From Diadophis punctatus similis (Eukaryota; Chordata; Lepidosauria; Squamata; Dipsadidae), in contig JALIGW010000257.1 of assembly GCA_023053685.1 (NCBI GenBank), positions 62,001-126,000 on the forward strand: 64,000 bases of DNA, read 5' to 3'. Below are positions 10,325 to 19,970 of this stretch, one piece after another; position 1 is the stretch's first letter; each line of letters opens with the position of its first letter. The notes under the pieces were generated by a model. The model was given only the letters and a program-made list of their open reading frames with translations, ran no database searches and was not told the origin of the DNA. A program made the translations under genes and the position numbers.

Positions 10325-10571
10325 AATATCAGAATAGAATAGAGCTGGAAGGGACCTTGGAGGTCTTCTAGTCCAACCCAAGCAAGAGACCGTATTCTAT
10401 TTCAGACAAGAGGCTGTCCAGTCTCTTCATTAAAACTTCCAGTGATGGAGCACCCACGATTTCTTGTGGCAAGCTGTTCCACTGGTTAATTGTCCTCACT
10501 GTTAGGAAGTTTCTCCTTAATTCCAGGTTGCTTCTCTGTCTGATTAGTTTCCAACCATTGTTTCTTGTCCT
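10325..10571 (-). mobile_element. CR1 LINE 3' end with short AATAG tail
   Basis: Reverse strand CR1: the tail reads GAATAGAATAG (two pentamers), then GAGGTCTTCTAGTCC and CCAGTGATGGAGCACCCACG. It joins a TIR element at 10572. Confidence 0.85.
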
Positions 10572-10861
10572 TTGTCATAGTTATTAAGTGAATCACTGCA
10601 GTTGTTAAGGAACATGGTTGTTAAGTGAATCTGGCTTCCCCATTGACATTGCTTCTCAGAAGGTCGCAAAAGGGGATATGGCAACCCCGGGATATGGCAA
10701 CAGTCATAAATATGAGTCAGTTGCCAAGCATCCACATTTTGATCAAGTGGCCATGGGGATGCTGCAATGGTCGTAAGTGTGAAAAATATCACTTTTTTCC
10801 AATTCCGTTGTAACTTTGAACAGTCACTAAATGAACTGTTATAAGTCGGGGACTACCTACA
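10572..10861 (+). mobile_element. Pogo/Tigger-like TIR element, 5'-truncated
   Basis: Body motifs GTTGTTAAGTGAATC, GGCTTCCCCATTGAC and TAACTTTGAACAGTCACTAA are shared with 19390-19787. It ends TAAGTCGGGGACTACCTAC, the right inverted terminus. No transposase. Confidence 0.75.
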
Positions 10862-10871
10862 GTATATCCAC

Positions 10872-11097
10872 AGAGCCTTGGTGGCACAGTGGTTAGAATT
10901 GCAGGCTGACTCTGCCCACTGCCAGGAGTTCGATACTGACTGGCTCAATACTCAGCCTTCCATCCTTCCGAGGTGGGTAAAATGAGGACCCAGATTGTTG
11001 GGGGCAATGTGCTGACTCTGTAAACTGCTTAAAGAGGGCTGTAACGCACTGAGAAGCGGTATATAAGTCTAAGTGCTATTGCTATTAGTTTTATTCC
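10872..11097 (+). mobile_element. tRNA-derived SINE (snake type 2)
   Basis: A-box region TGGCACAGTGGTTAG and B-box region GAGTTCGATACTG start the element. The body has CCATCCTTCCGAGGTGGGTA and CAGATTGTTGGGGGCAA, and the tail is AAGTGCTATTGCTATT. Reverse copies are at 14598, 22079, 55946 and 57396, which fixes the family boundaries. Confidence 0.88.
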
Positions 11098-11170
11098 TCT
11101 CCTGTTGATCTTCCTATATAGTGACCCTATTTCCATTTTTGTAAACGCTGATCCTCTATTTCAGACGCTT

Positions 11171-11214
11171 GTCCTTCAGGTCTCTCTGTCTCTGTCTCTG
11201 TCTCTGTCTCTCTG

Positions 11215-11248
<34 letters not shown>

Positions 11249-11755
11249 TGTCTCTCTCTCTCCCTCCCTCCCTCTCTCTCCCTCCCTCCCTCTCTCTCCC
11301 TCTCTCTCTTCCCCCTCTCCCTCTCTGTTCCCCCCTCTCTCCCTCTCTCCCTCTCTCTTCCCCCTCTCCCTCTCTCTCTCTCTCCCCCTCTCTCTCTCTG
11401 TCTGTCTCTCTCTCCCTCCCTCCCTCTCTCTCCCTCTCTCTCTTCCCCCTCTCCCTCTCTGTTCCCCCTCTCTCTCCCTCTCTCCCTCTCTCTTCCCCCT
11501 CTCCCTTTCTCTCTCCCTCTCTCTCCCTTTCTCTTTCTCTCTCTCCCTCTCTCTTCCCCCTCTCCCCCTCTCCCTCTCTTCCCCCCTCTCTCCCTCCCTC
11601 CCTCCTTCTCTCCCTCTCTCTCCCTTTCTCTCTCCCTCCCTCTCTCTTCTCCCCTCTCCCTCTCTTCCCTCCCCCCTCTCTCTCCCTCTCCCTCTTCCCC
11701 CTCTCCCCCTCTCCCTCTCTTCCCCTCCTCTCCCTCCCTCCCCCCTCTCTCTCTG
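11171..11755. repeat. Polypyrimidine (CTCTCC/CTGT)n tract, 585 bp
   Basis: Strand-asymmetric C/T DNA beginning with CTGTCT units and passing into CTCCC variants. Open frames of over 200 codons on both strands (Leu/Ser/Pro or Arg/Glu/Gly) are repeat artefacts. A tract this long could adopt triplex (H-DNA) structure. Confidence 0.95.
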
Positions 11756-12145
11756 CCTTCCATCCTTCCGAGGTGGGTAAAATGAGACACATGGGGTGGT
11801 ATACAACGGTACCTCAATATTCACCATTGGTTGGGAGTCTGGGAGTCACAACAGGTACCAAAAACTACAAATGTGACTTACCATGTGACCCTCTGTTTTG
11901 GCCAGGGAAAACATTCCATCTGTCCTTTTTCCTTCTGTCAGTGACGTTCCCAGCATGGTCAACTTCCTGTCCACCCTCTTCGGCCATCCCCCACTTCCTT
12001 TTGCAATATGCTGAATACCAGAGTGTACCGGGACAACATTGGCACATCAAAATGTGTCGAGTACCAAATTCGCCGCGTTTTAAAGCAGTCGGATACCGAG
12101 GCACCACTGCAAAAGCCTAAATGCTATAGCTATTGCTATATACAG
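11756..12145 (+). mobile_element. SINE fragment split by TIR element
   Basis: 11757-11786 matches part of the SINE at 10872 (CCATCCTTCCGAGGTGGGTA) and 12113-12145 matches its tail (AAATGCTATAGCTATTGCT). The interval between is a TIR element, so this was probably a second SINE copy with an insertion and internal loss. Confidence 0.5.
11804..12109. mobile_element. Tigger/pogo-like MITE (~306 bp)
   Basis: The left end reads CAACGGTACCTCAATATTC and the right end, reversed, reads CAGTGGTGCCTCGGTATCCG; these are recognisable inverted repeats of the pogo type. A TA lies left of the first C; the right TA is lost. Confidence 0.5.
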
Positions 12146-12202
12146 AATGCTACAACAATACGGTTGTAGTATCGTAGAAAATATTGTAGGGAAATATTGA
12201 CA

Positions 12203-12870
12203 GCCAGAGTGGCCTAATGGTGAAGGCCCCAGGCTAGAAAGCAAGAAATCGTGAGTTCAAGTCCTGCCTTAGCCATGAAAGCTGGCTGGGCAACTCTGGG
12301 CCAATGACCAGGAGACAGTGAGTTCTAGTCCCGCCTTAGCCATGAAAGCCAGCTGGTGACTCTGAGCCAATGACCAGGAGACAGTGAGTTCTAGTCCCGC
12401 CTTAGCCATGAAAGCCAGCTGGGTGACTCTGGGCCAATGACCAGGAGACAGTGAGTTCTAGTCCCGCCTTAGCAATGAAAGCCAGCTGGGTGACTCTGGG
12501 CCAATGATCCGGAGACAGTGAGTTCTAGTCCCGCCTTAGCCATGAAGCCAGCTGGTGACTCTGAGCCAATGACCAGGAGACAGTGAATTCTAGTCCCGCC
12601 TTAGCCATTAAAGCCAGCTGGTGACTCTGGGCCAATGACCAGGAGACAGTGAGTTCTAGTCCCGCCTTGGCAATGAAAGCCAGCTGGGTGACTCTGGGCC
12701 AATGACCAGGAGACAGTGAGTTCAAGTCCTGCCTTAGCCATGAAAGCTGGCTGGGCAACTCTGGGCAAATCACCAGGAGACAATGAGTTCTAGTCCCGCC
12801 TTAGCCATGAAAGCCAGCTGGGTGACTCTGGGCCAGTCAATCTCTTTCAGCCCAACCCACCTCACAGGGT
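12203..12870 (+). mobile_element. tRNA-derived SINE with internal tandem expansion
   Basis: The tRNA-like head has TGGCCTAATGGTGAAGG and the B box GAGTTCAAGTCCTGCC. The end (CACCTCACAGGGTTCTTATT) is the reverse of the copy at 14867-15003. The central part is expanded into a 66-67-bp minisatellite. Confidence 0.7.
12245..12835. repeat. Minisatellite, 65-67-bp unit, ~9 copies
   Basis: GGAGACAGTGAG recurs at 12311, 12377, 12444, 12511, 12576, 12642, 12709 and (GGAGACAATGAG) 12776, giving unit lengths of 65-67 bp. Each unit carries a B-box-like GAGTTCTAGTCCCGCC. Units differ at few positions, so the expansion is fairly recent. It is not a CRISPR array: there are no unique spacers. Confidence 0.93.
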
Positions 12871-13293
12871 TCTTATTTTGGGGGAAAATAGGAAGAGAAT
12901 GGTATGTTGGATATGTTTGCCACCTTCAGTTATTTTTAAAATAGTAAAGGCATGAAATACATACATGCCTACATATACATATACAAATACATAAATAAAT
13001 GACATGTAAGTTTGAGATCATTCCTAGCAGCAATCAAACTTAATTAAAGCTCAATATTTTCACACATATCTTTTTTTCCAGCAGAGAGTTAAACAAGACC
13101 GACCTTTAAAAAAAGGTCAACTTGGGCCTCCATTGAAGTTTCAAGGCAGCAATATTAAGACTGGGTTCCAGAAAGCTATCTAAACATAGCGGCATGGGGT
13201 TAGTAGTGAAACAGCTGTCCATGTCAGGGCCCGGTGCCAATTCCAAAGAATTGACATGAATAGGCATCATTATTTTTGCCTCAAAGGCCTTAA

Positions 13294-13630
13294 GGGGACA
13301 CGGTGGCTCAGTGGCTAAGACGCTGAGCTTGTTGATCAGAAAGGTTGGCAGTTCGGTGGTTCGAATCCCTAGCACCGCGTAACGGAGTGAGCTCCCGTTA
13401 CTTGCCCCAGCTTCTGCCAACCTAGCAGTTCGAAAGCACGTAAAAATGCAAGTAGAAAAATAGGGACCACCTTTGGTAGGGAGGTGACAGTGCTCCGTGC
13501 ACCTTCGGCGTTTAGTCATGCCGACCACACGACCACGGAGATATCTTCGGACAGCTCTTTGGCTTTGAAACGCCCCCTAGAGTTGGGAACAACTAGCACG
13601 CATGTGCGGGGGAAACTTTACCTTTTTTTA
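13294..13630 (+). mobile_element. Sauria SINE, complete
   Basis: The A box region is GGTGGCTCAGTGGCTAAGAC and the B box GGTTCGAATCC. The BovB-like 3' part has CCCCTAGAGTTGGGAACAAC and the end GGAAACTTTACCTTTTTTT. A 12-bp target duplication, CAAAGGCYTTAA, lies at 13282-13293 and 13631-13642 with one mismatch. Confidence 0.93.
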
Positions 13631-13642
13631 CAAAGGCTTTAA

Positions 13643-14226
13643 TGACCATAATTGAGCCCAAAATTTCTGTTGCTCAGCGAGGCAGGTTGTGAATTGAATT
13701 TTGCCCCACTTTATGACCTTTCTTGCCACCGTTGTTAAGTGAATCACTGCAGTTGATAAGTTAGTAACGGGGTGGTTAAGTGAATCTGGCTTCCCCGTTG
13801 ACTTTGCTTGTCAGAAGATCGCAAAAGGGGATCACAGGCAACCATCATAAATTATGAACCAGTTGCCAATATCTAAATTTGGATGGGAAGGGTCTGAATC
13901 TTGATCACATGCTCACGGAGATGCCACAACGGCCGTAAGTGTGAAAAACGGTCATAAATCAAATAATGACAGAGTTGTTAAGTGAATCCAGGCTTCCCCG
14001 TTGATTTTGCTTGTCAGACGGTCGCAAAAGGGGATTGCATGATGTTAGGACACAGCAACGGTAGTAAGTATGAACCGGTTGCCAAGCACCTGAATTTTGA
14101 TCATGTGAGCATGGAGATGCTGCAAAGGTCGTAAGTGTGAAAAACGGTCCTAAGTCCCTTTTTTCAGTGCTGTTATAACTTTGAACGGGTCACTAAGTGA
14201 ACTGTCATAAGTCAAGGACTGCCTGT
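13643..14226 (+). mobile_element. Pogo/Tigger-like TIR element with tandemly doubled core
   Basis: Same family as 19390-19787. The core GTTAAGTGAATC...GTCGTAAGTGTGAAAAACGG occurs twice in a row, about 13733-13955 and 13975-14150. It ends CATAAGTCAAGGACTGCCTG followed by TA. Confidence 0.75.
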
Positions 14227-14299
14227 ACTTCTTCCTTCTTCTATTTCCCCCACCACAACAGCCCTGTGCTGCCATGGGTGGGCTAGAAGTGGAGCTCTC

Positions 14300-14465
14300 A
14301 CCTCACAATCAGGAGGCTGTGAGTTCGATCCTAGGTAGAGGCAGATATTTCTCTCGCTGGGCACACTGAGAATATATCTGCTGCGAACTCCGCATTGGCG
14401 ACAGGAAGGGCATCCGGCCAGTAAACACTCGGCTCCATTCAGTTGAACTGACTCCACTCCGGTGC
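14300..14465 (+). mobile_element. tRNA-like SINE, third family
   Basis: GTGGAGCTCTCACCTCACAA followed by GTGAGTTCGATCCTAGG gives an anticodon-arm-like region and B box. The downstream part (GACAGGAAGGGCATCCGGCC) is shared in reverse with 2030-2116, and the head with 24190-24262. Confidence 0.6.
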
Positions 14466-14479
14466 TAGGGATTACAGGG

Positions 14480-14522
<43 letters not shown>

Positions 14523-14527
14523 TTCAT

Positions 14528-14594
<67 letters not shown>

Positions 14595-14597
14595 TTT
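14480..14597. repeat. (TTTA)n microsatellite
   Basis: About 29 units with one CATT variant, abutting the tail of a reverse SINE. Confidence 0.96.
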
Positions 14598-14831
14598 GTG
14601 ACATTTGTATACCGCCTCATAGTGCAAGCACTCTCTAAGCGGTTTACACCATTAAGCAATGTATATATTTAACATTGCCCCCAACAATCTGGGTCCTCAT
14701 TTTACCTACCTCGGAAGGATGGAAGGCTGAGTCAACCTTGAGCCGGTGAGATTTGAACAGCTGAACTGCTGATCACAGTCAGCTAAAGTAGCCTGCAGTA
14801 GTGCACTCTAGCTGCTGCGCCACCTCGGCTC
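14598..14831 (-). mobile_element. tRNA-derived SINE (snake type 2)
   Basis: Reverse of 10872-11097: CTCTCTAAGCGGTTTACA, CAACAATCTGGGTCCTCATT, and the tRNA-like head ending CGCCACCTCGGCTC. Confidence 0.88.
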
Positions 14832-14866
14832 ATTAAAAGACAAAGAAAACAAACAAACACAAAACC

Positions 14867-15003
14867 AGCCCTGTGAGGTGGGTTGGACTGAGAGAGAAAA
14901 ATTAGCCCAAAGTCACCTAGTCGCCACATCTAAGGTAAGACTAGAACTTGCGACCTTCTGATTCCTTGGCTAATACCTTAACCACTAGACTAATTTGGCT
15001 CCT
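14867..15003 (-). mobile_element. tRNA-derived SINE (family of 12203)
   Basis: CCCTGTGAGGTGGGTTGGAC, then a reversed B box GACTAGAACTTGCGACC and the reversed A-box region CCACTAGACTAATTTGGCTC. Confidence 0.75.
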
Positions 15004-15933
15004 AGGTATGTTCGACGTGAAAATCAGTGATAAATAAAGGCTATGTCCAGCCTTCAACATTATAAGAATGACATATCACTGGCCTTGTTGTATGGTACAA
15101 CAGTGGGCATAATTCAGCTGCAGAATTATAGTTTTCAAATGAGCGCAGTTACAACCTCGCTGACTTCATTTATGGTTAGTGCCCATAAATGCATCCTAAA
15201 TCCCTGGATGGGGGCAGATTATAGGTAAAGAATTAAGGTTACAACGTACTTGACACCCCCACTCATAACTGATTGCCCCCCCCCTCCCATTATTACTTGG
15301 GAGACTAATCTGTGCCGGCAACGGGAAAGATTGGAGAGGTTTAAATATTATTTATGCCTCAACATGCTTATTCCCTCCCTCTCCATTGAAGTTTACTGAA
15401 GGGTTGTTAGGACACCATTGTAGCCGGTAATTGTGTAGCAACCCGTGATAATTGCATGAATTTGCACTGATTACGTAAATGCACAATAATTATAACTTAA
15501 GTGGCTTTCTGTGGTCGAGCTTTGAAATATATATGGTTTGTCACTGGAAAAAAAAGAACCAGGATTGTAGGGAAATGTGGGGCGGAGCTTTGAAGGTGTG
15601 ATAGCATTTCGAAACCGCGGCTTGCTTTTATTCTGAACATTTGGATCTTAAGCCACAGTTAATGATTTATTACCTATTTCTGTCCAACCCTATCAAATGT
15701 AAGATTATTGGTTGCTTTCGAATAAAACTGGAACCCTGTAAGAAGCACCATCACTGCAGTATCTAAAAAAATGTTAATTTGCAAGACTTTTTGGTCACTC
15801 GTTTCAGAGTAAACTAATAATTCCTAAACCTCAACATACGGTTCTCAATGATGGGTATAATAACATATATCCATTTAAAGATGTATTTCAAAAAATAAAA
15901 TAAAACAATAATTCAGTTCCTTTCCTTCAAATG
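15004..15933. other. Non-repetitive stretch, possible conserved non-coding DNA
   Basis: No repeat copy or exon recognised over about 930 bp, the longest clean stretch in the window. The part 15400-15500 has closely spaced homeodomain-like ATTA/TAAT and octamer-like ATGCA motifs. Whether it is conserved cannot be judged here. Confidence 0.4.
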
Positions 15934-15941
15934 CTCTAAAG

Positions 15942-16282
15942 CAGGGGTCGGCAACCTTAAACACTCAAAGAGCCATTTGGACCCGTTTTCCACAGAAAAG
16001 AAAACACCGGGAGCCACAAAACCCTTCCTGTGCCTGACTATTTCCTGAGGGGCCACAGAACTAGCATATGTAGTTGAATTAAATGTTCTGTTTTCTTCAG
16101 AAACTTTTCTTTTCTTGGATTTATCCATGATTAGCCTACCGAGGGTTGAAAAGCTCAATAAATCGCGTGCCAGCAGGTATCACACATTGGCAGTTGTGAC
16201 GCATATTCTGAGCAACTGGGAGCCGCAGCAGAGGGATGAAAGAGCCGCATGCGGCTCCAGAGCCGCAGGTTGCTGACCCCTG
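15942..16282 (-). mobile_element. Non-autonomous hAT, OC1/Charlie-like (341 bp)
   Basis: It begins CAGGGGTCGGCAACCTTAAA and ends AGGTTGCTGACCCCTG. The perfect 8-bp target duplication CTCTAAAG lies at 15934-15941 and 16283-16290. On the minus strand a short frame begins MDKSKKRKVSEENRTFN, which resembles the N-terminus of hAT (Charlie-type) transposases, so it is an internally deleted copy that kept the transposase start. The terminal sequence resembles the OC1 family known for horizontal transfer; this is from memory. Confidence 0.88.
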
Positions 16283-16323
16283 CTCTAAAGGAATTGCAGA
16301 TAATAAGAGAGACGTCTTAGGAT

Positions 16324-16964
16324 CAGGGGGAAAATCCTCTGAAGTCTGCTACCGGTTTGCTTTGCGCACGTATGCGCACCACAGGCACTACCGTGCAGAT
16401 CTGAAAAAGGAGCATTTTGAAGCCATCAGAGTCTGCAAAAGTAAGTAGAACAGTGAGGGGGGGATCAGCAGTGCTGCGTGATTTAGATTAACTAGAAAGC
16501 AGGAAATCCTGCTTTCTAGCTAACCCAGATCGCATGGCACAGTTGATCGTCGGATATACCGGTTCGCCCAAACTGGTAGCATTTTTTACTACCAGTTCAG
16601 GCAAACATGACAGATGTGAGAATTAATTTCACAGAGGAGATGTTTGATCTTTTCCCGGACATCAGACATTAGAAATGAAACCGCAGTTTAAAATCTAAGT
16701 AAAAATATTTATTTCGGTACAAAACAATAAATCCTCATTTGTTTACATCTCTGATATAAAAATGTCCGTCTTCTCTCAATGGAAGACAGAGCAAGAATGG
16801 TAGAGCAGAGAAAGGAATGCACACATGCGTACAAGAACATATCAATCACGTGCTCAGGAATAAACCATTACATTGAATACGGATGCATCTCCCTGCATAT
16901 ACTTGTAACAGGCAATAATCACACCGTGACAAAACCGGTCCGAACCGGTAGCATTTCACCTCTG
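16324..16964. mobile_element. Non-autonomous hAT with nested LTR-like insert
   Basis: The 8-bp duplication CTTAGGAT at 16316-16323 and 16965-16972 is perfect. The element starts CAGGGGGAAAATCC and ends GCATTTCACCTCTG. Within it is a 28-bp near-palindrome at 16492-16519 (CTAGAAAGCAGGA arms, 2-bp loop). About 324 bp between 16608 and 16931 are foreign. Confidence 0.82.
16608..16931. mobile_element. Possible solo LTR, 324 bp
   Basis: It begins TGACAGATGTGAG and ends CACACCGTGACA, with imperfect inverted termini, and AATAAA motifs inside on both strands. Candidate 5-bp duplication is AAACA/AAACC (one mismatch). Its removal restores a continuous hAT sequence. The LTR call is an inference. Confidence 0.45.
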
Positions 16965-16972
16965 CTTAGGAT

Positions 16973-17055
16973 CCAATCTGGGTCAGTCACTGGGACCAGA
17001 GGTTTTTTCTTCCGCGGTTTTGGACTCGTGCTGGAGCCCATCTTCAGAGAATTTC
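16973..17055 (-). mobile_element. Penelope-like element fragment
   Basis: CCAATCTGGGTCAGTCACTG through GTGCTGGAGCCCATC matches the Penelope remnant at 62930-63030 in the same orientation. About 80 bp only. Confidence 0.5.
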
Positions 17056-17998
17056 TGTTGCAGGGACTATTGCAGGAACTGGATATGTCTAGTCTTGTGA
17101 AAAGAAGGATTAGGGGCAACATGATAGCAGTCTTCCAATATCTCAGGGGCTGCCACAAAAAAGAGGAAGGGTCAACCTATTCTCCAAAGCACCTGAAGGC
17201 AGGACAAGAAGCAATGGATGGAAACTCATCAAGGAGAGAAGCAACCTGAAACTACGGAGAAATTTCCTGACAATGAGAACAATCAACCAGTGGAACGGAT
17301 TGCCTTCAGAAGTTGTGGGTGCTCCATCGCTGGAGGTTTTCAAGAAGAGATTGGACAACCATTTGTCTGAAATGATATAGGACAGTGGTGGCGAACCTTT
17401 TTCGGCTCGCGTGCCAAAAAGGGGGGGCCGCGCTCGCGCGCGCTCGCATGCCCACACCCATTCCCTCCCCCCCACGCATGCGCACAACACCCCCCATGCT
17501 GCCCCCTGCGCATGCGCACACCCCCCCACCCCCGTGCAAAGGCTTACCGGAGCCTGGGACTATGAAACCGGCAAACCGGAAGTGCGAAAAAACGCACTTC
17601 CGGTTTGCCGGTATGCTGTTTTTTGCACTCCGGAGGGTTCAGGGAAGCTCCCTGAAGCTCCGGAATGCAAAATACTACAAAACGGACAAAACGGAAGTGC
17701 GGAAAAGTGCACTTCCAGTTTGTCCGTTTTGTAGTTTTTTGCATTCCGGAGCTTCAGGGAGCTTCCCTGAACCCGCCGGAGTGCAAAAAACAGCACACCG
17801 GCAAACCGGAAGTGCGTTTTTTCGCACTTCCGTTTGCCGGTGGGAAACCCTCGCGTGCTGGCTTCTAAGGCTCCGCGTGCCACCTCTGGCACGCGTGCCA
17901 TAGGTTCGCCACCACAGATATAGGATTTCCTGGCTGAGCAGGTCATTGGACTAGAAGACCTCCAAGGTCTCTTCCAACTCTTGTTATTTTAAATAGCT
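17056..17998 (+). mobile_element. CR1 LINE 3' end split by hAT
   Basis: ORF2 C-terminal remnant (SSLVKRRIRGNMIAVFQYLR, SRLPSEVVGAPSLEVF-like) up to 17382, then the CR1 tail (GGACTAGAAGACCTCC) resumes at 17926. Frameshifts break the coding part. Confidence 0.85.
17383..17917 (+). mobile_element. hAT family B-like element with multi-hairpin core (535 bp)
   Basis: Ends CAGTGGTGGCGAACC and GGTTCGCCACCACAG; target duplication ATATAGGA at 17375-17382 and 17918-17925, perfect. The core 17567-17842 consists of three consecutive inverted repeats: 20-bp perfect arms at 17567-17586/17593-17612, arms of about 87 bp over 17614-17795, and about 20-bp arms at 17796-17816/17823-17842. Small hairpins 1 and 3 carry the same arm sequence. 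No transposase is present. Confidence 0.93.
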
Positions 17999-18000
17999 TC

Positions 18001-18308
18001 TTTCAAAAATGCTAAGATTAAGGGAAGATCCCGGAGAATTATTGAATTCAGAAAATATAGTAAGATTTGTTACTTTTTAAACTGGTTAATTTTAAGTTTT
18101 CTTCACGTTAGACCCAGTGAATTTCGCCTCCCACTCTAGAATAATGTGTGAGCCCTGCCACTTTTCACAGTTCAATGTACTGCACACTTAATTTGTTGTG
18201 CTGTCAGTTATTTCGGCAACCATTTCTTGCAAAACCAGCCTTTGCTGTAAATATTATTTTCACTTGTAACCTTGTTGTCAAATTGTGTATGTGTATGTAT
18301 ATGTATAT
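18001..18308. other. No recognisable gene or repeat
   Basis: AT-rich DNA between a CR1 tail and a hAT element, with no supported open frame. Confidence 0.45.
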
Positions 18309-18690
18309 CAGGAGCGGCTTCCTCTTACCTGCTTACCGGTGCGCTGCACGCACATCATCTCATTTTGCACGTGCGCCCGCTCGCTACGCCCGCGTGTCCC
18401 CTTGCGTGATTTTGCTTCCTGCGCATGAGAGATTTCAGGGGACGCATGTGAGATTTCAGCGATTTTTTGTTTACGCGCATGCGCGGAAGCAAAAAATCAC
18501 CGAAATCTCTCTCTCGCGCGCATCTCCTCGCAAGATTTTGCTTTCGCGCATGCACAAGAAGCAAAAAAAGCCCAAAAATTCCAGGAAAAAGATGGCGCTG
18601 CGTGATGGACCAGCGAAGACTGCACCAGAGGCGTCACGTGCAAATTGGTGGAATGGCACACTGGACCGCACTGGTAGGAACCCACCACTG
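18309..18690 (+). mobile_element. Non-autonomous hAT, family C (382 bp)
   Basis: CAGGAGCGGCTTCCTCTTAC to GGTAGGAACCCACCACTG. It shares GCTTACCGGTGCGCTGC and ATTTTGCTTC/GAAGCAAAAA motifs with 8319-8755. Flanks ATGTATAT and ATGTGTGT match at six of eight bases and lie in microsatellite DNA. Confidence 0.7.
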
Positions 18691-18746
<56 letters not shown>

Positions 18747-19027
18747 ATGTATGTATGTATGTATGTATGTATGTATGTATATATAGATATATAGATCTAC
18801 ACATACATACATACATACATACATACATACAGTATGCTACTGGTTTGCGTGCGCGCTCGTGCGCAACGCTTCTGTGCATGCACAGAAGCATCCTGGGTGG
18901 GTGGGCGGAGCCTCCTGCCACCACTACCGGTTCTAAGAACCAGTCCGAATCGGGAGCAACCCACCGCTGTGTGTATGTATGTGTGTGTGTATAGATATAT
19001 AAATACACTCAAATATATATAAATACA

Positions 19028-19089
<62 letters not shown>

Positions 19090-19110
19090 TTTGTGTGTGT
19101 GTAAAGAAAT
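18691..19110. repeat. (GT)n/(GTAT)n arrays around a hAT relic
   Basis: GT, then GTAT units to 18785, ATAC units to 18830, a 140-bp GC-rich hAT-like relic (about 18836-18972, ending GGGAGCAACCCACCGCTG), then further GTAT and a pure (GT) run 19029-19082. Confidence 0.9.
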
Positions 19111-19389
19111 AAATCCAAGCATTCTCTTCTAAAGATCAGTGATTGTTTGCCTCAGCCATATCTTACCTGGTTATCTTATTATTTTTGTTTTAACGCTGCA
19201 AATCTTGATCTAACGATGCCAAGCATTCCATGTGTATGAGTTATTAATATCTGGATGAGAGCAACAGTGAGATGTTCATATTTCTGTTTTGCTGCCATCT
19301 AGTGTTTGGTTGGATTTTTGCAACCTATGTACTATATACAGCACTATTAAGATTATTTAGCTTTTTTTTTAATTAGCAAAGGAAAAATC

Positions 19390-19787
19390 CAGGTAGTCCT
19401 CGACTTACGACCAAAATTGAGCCCCAAATTATCAGTTGCTAAGTGAGACAGTTATCAAGTGAGTTTTGCCCCCATTTTACGACTTTTCCTGCGGTAGTTG
19501 TTAAGTGAATCACGGCAGTTGTTAAGTTAGTAACGCGGTTGTTAAGTGAATCTGGCTTCCCCATTGACTTTGCTTGTCGGAAGTTCACCGAAGGGGATCG
19601 CAGGATCCCGGGACACTGCAACCGTCATAAATACAAGTCAGTGGCCAAGTGTCTGAATTTCGATCATGTGACCACGGGAGAGGCTGCAATGGTTGTAAGT
19701 GTAAAGAACGGCTGTAAGTCCCTTTTTTGCAGTGCCGTTGTAACTTTGAACGGTCACTAAGCAAATTGTTGTAAGTCGAGGGCTACT
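19390..19787 (+). mobile_element. Pogo/Tigger-like TIR element, near full length (~398 bp)
   Basis: It starts CAGGTAGTCCTCGACTTACG and ends GTAAGTCGAGGGCTACTTG; the termini are inverted repeats of about 18 bp. No transposase reading frame remains. This copy defines the family used to recognise the fragments elsewhere. Confidence 0.82.
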
Positions 19788-19970
19788 TGCAATGCTGGGG
19801 AAGAAATAGAAGAGGGGAGAGTGATTTGGCCAAACAAGAGGAGGAGGTAAGTGGACATTTAGTGAAAGAATCTGGGTCGGTTTGAAAACAGATCTAAGTT
19901 TATCTGATTCGTTGCCTGATTTTGAGAGCTGAGCGGTTGTTGTTTTAACCCAGTTTTATTCACTCTAGTC

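Noticed and set aside
10872..10950. tRNA gene
   Set aside because: A- and B-box-like motifs belong to SINE heads with the same bodies at five sites; no clean cloverleaf with paired acceptor stem.
11105..11827. Several 200+ codon open frames on both strands
   Set aside because: They translate the polypyrimidine tract into Ser/Leu/Pro or Arg/Glu/Gly runs in every frame; no protein domain.
12200..12840. CRISPR-like regular repeat
   Set aside because: Repeats are contiguous 65-67-bp units with no variable spacers, within a eukaryotic SINE.
17306..17946. Open frames up to 172 codons with cysteine- and phenylalanine-rich translations
   Set aside because: They are the two strands of the hairpin-rich hAT core, which reads similarly in both directions because it is inverted.
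18634..19118. Tyr/Val/Cys/Met and His/Thr-rich open frames
   Set aside because: Translations of GT and GTAT microsatellites.
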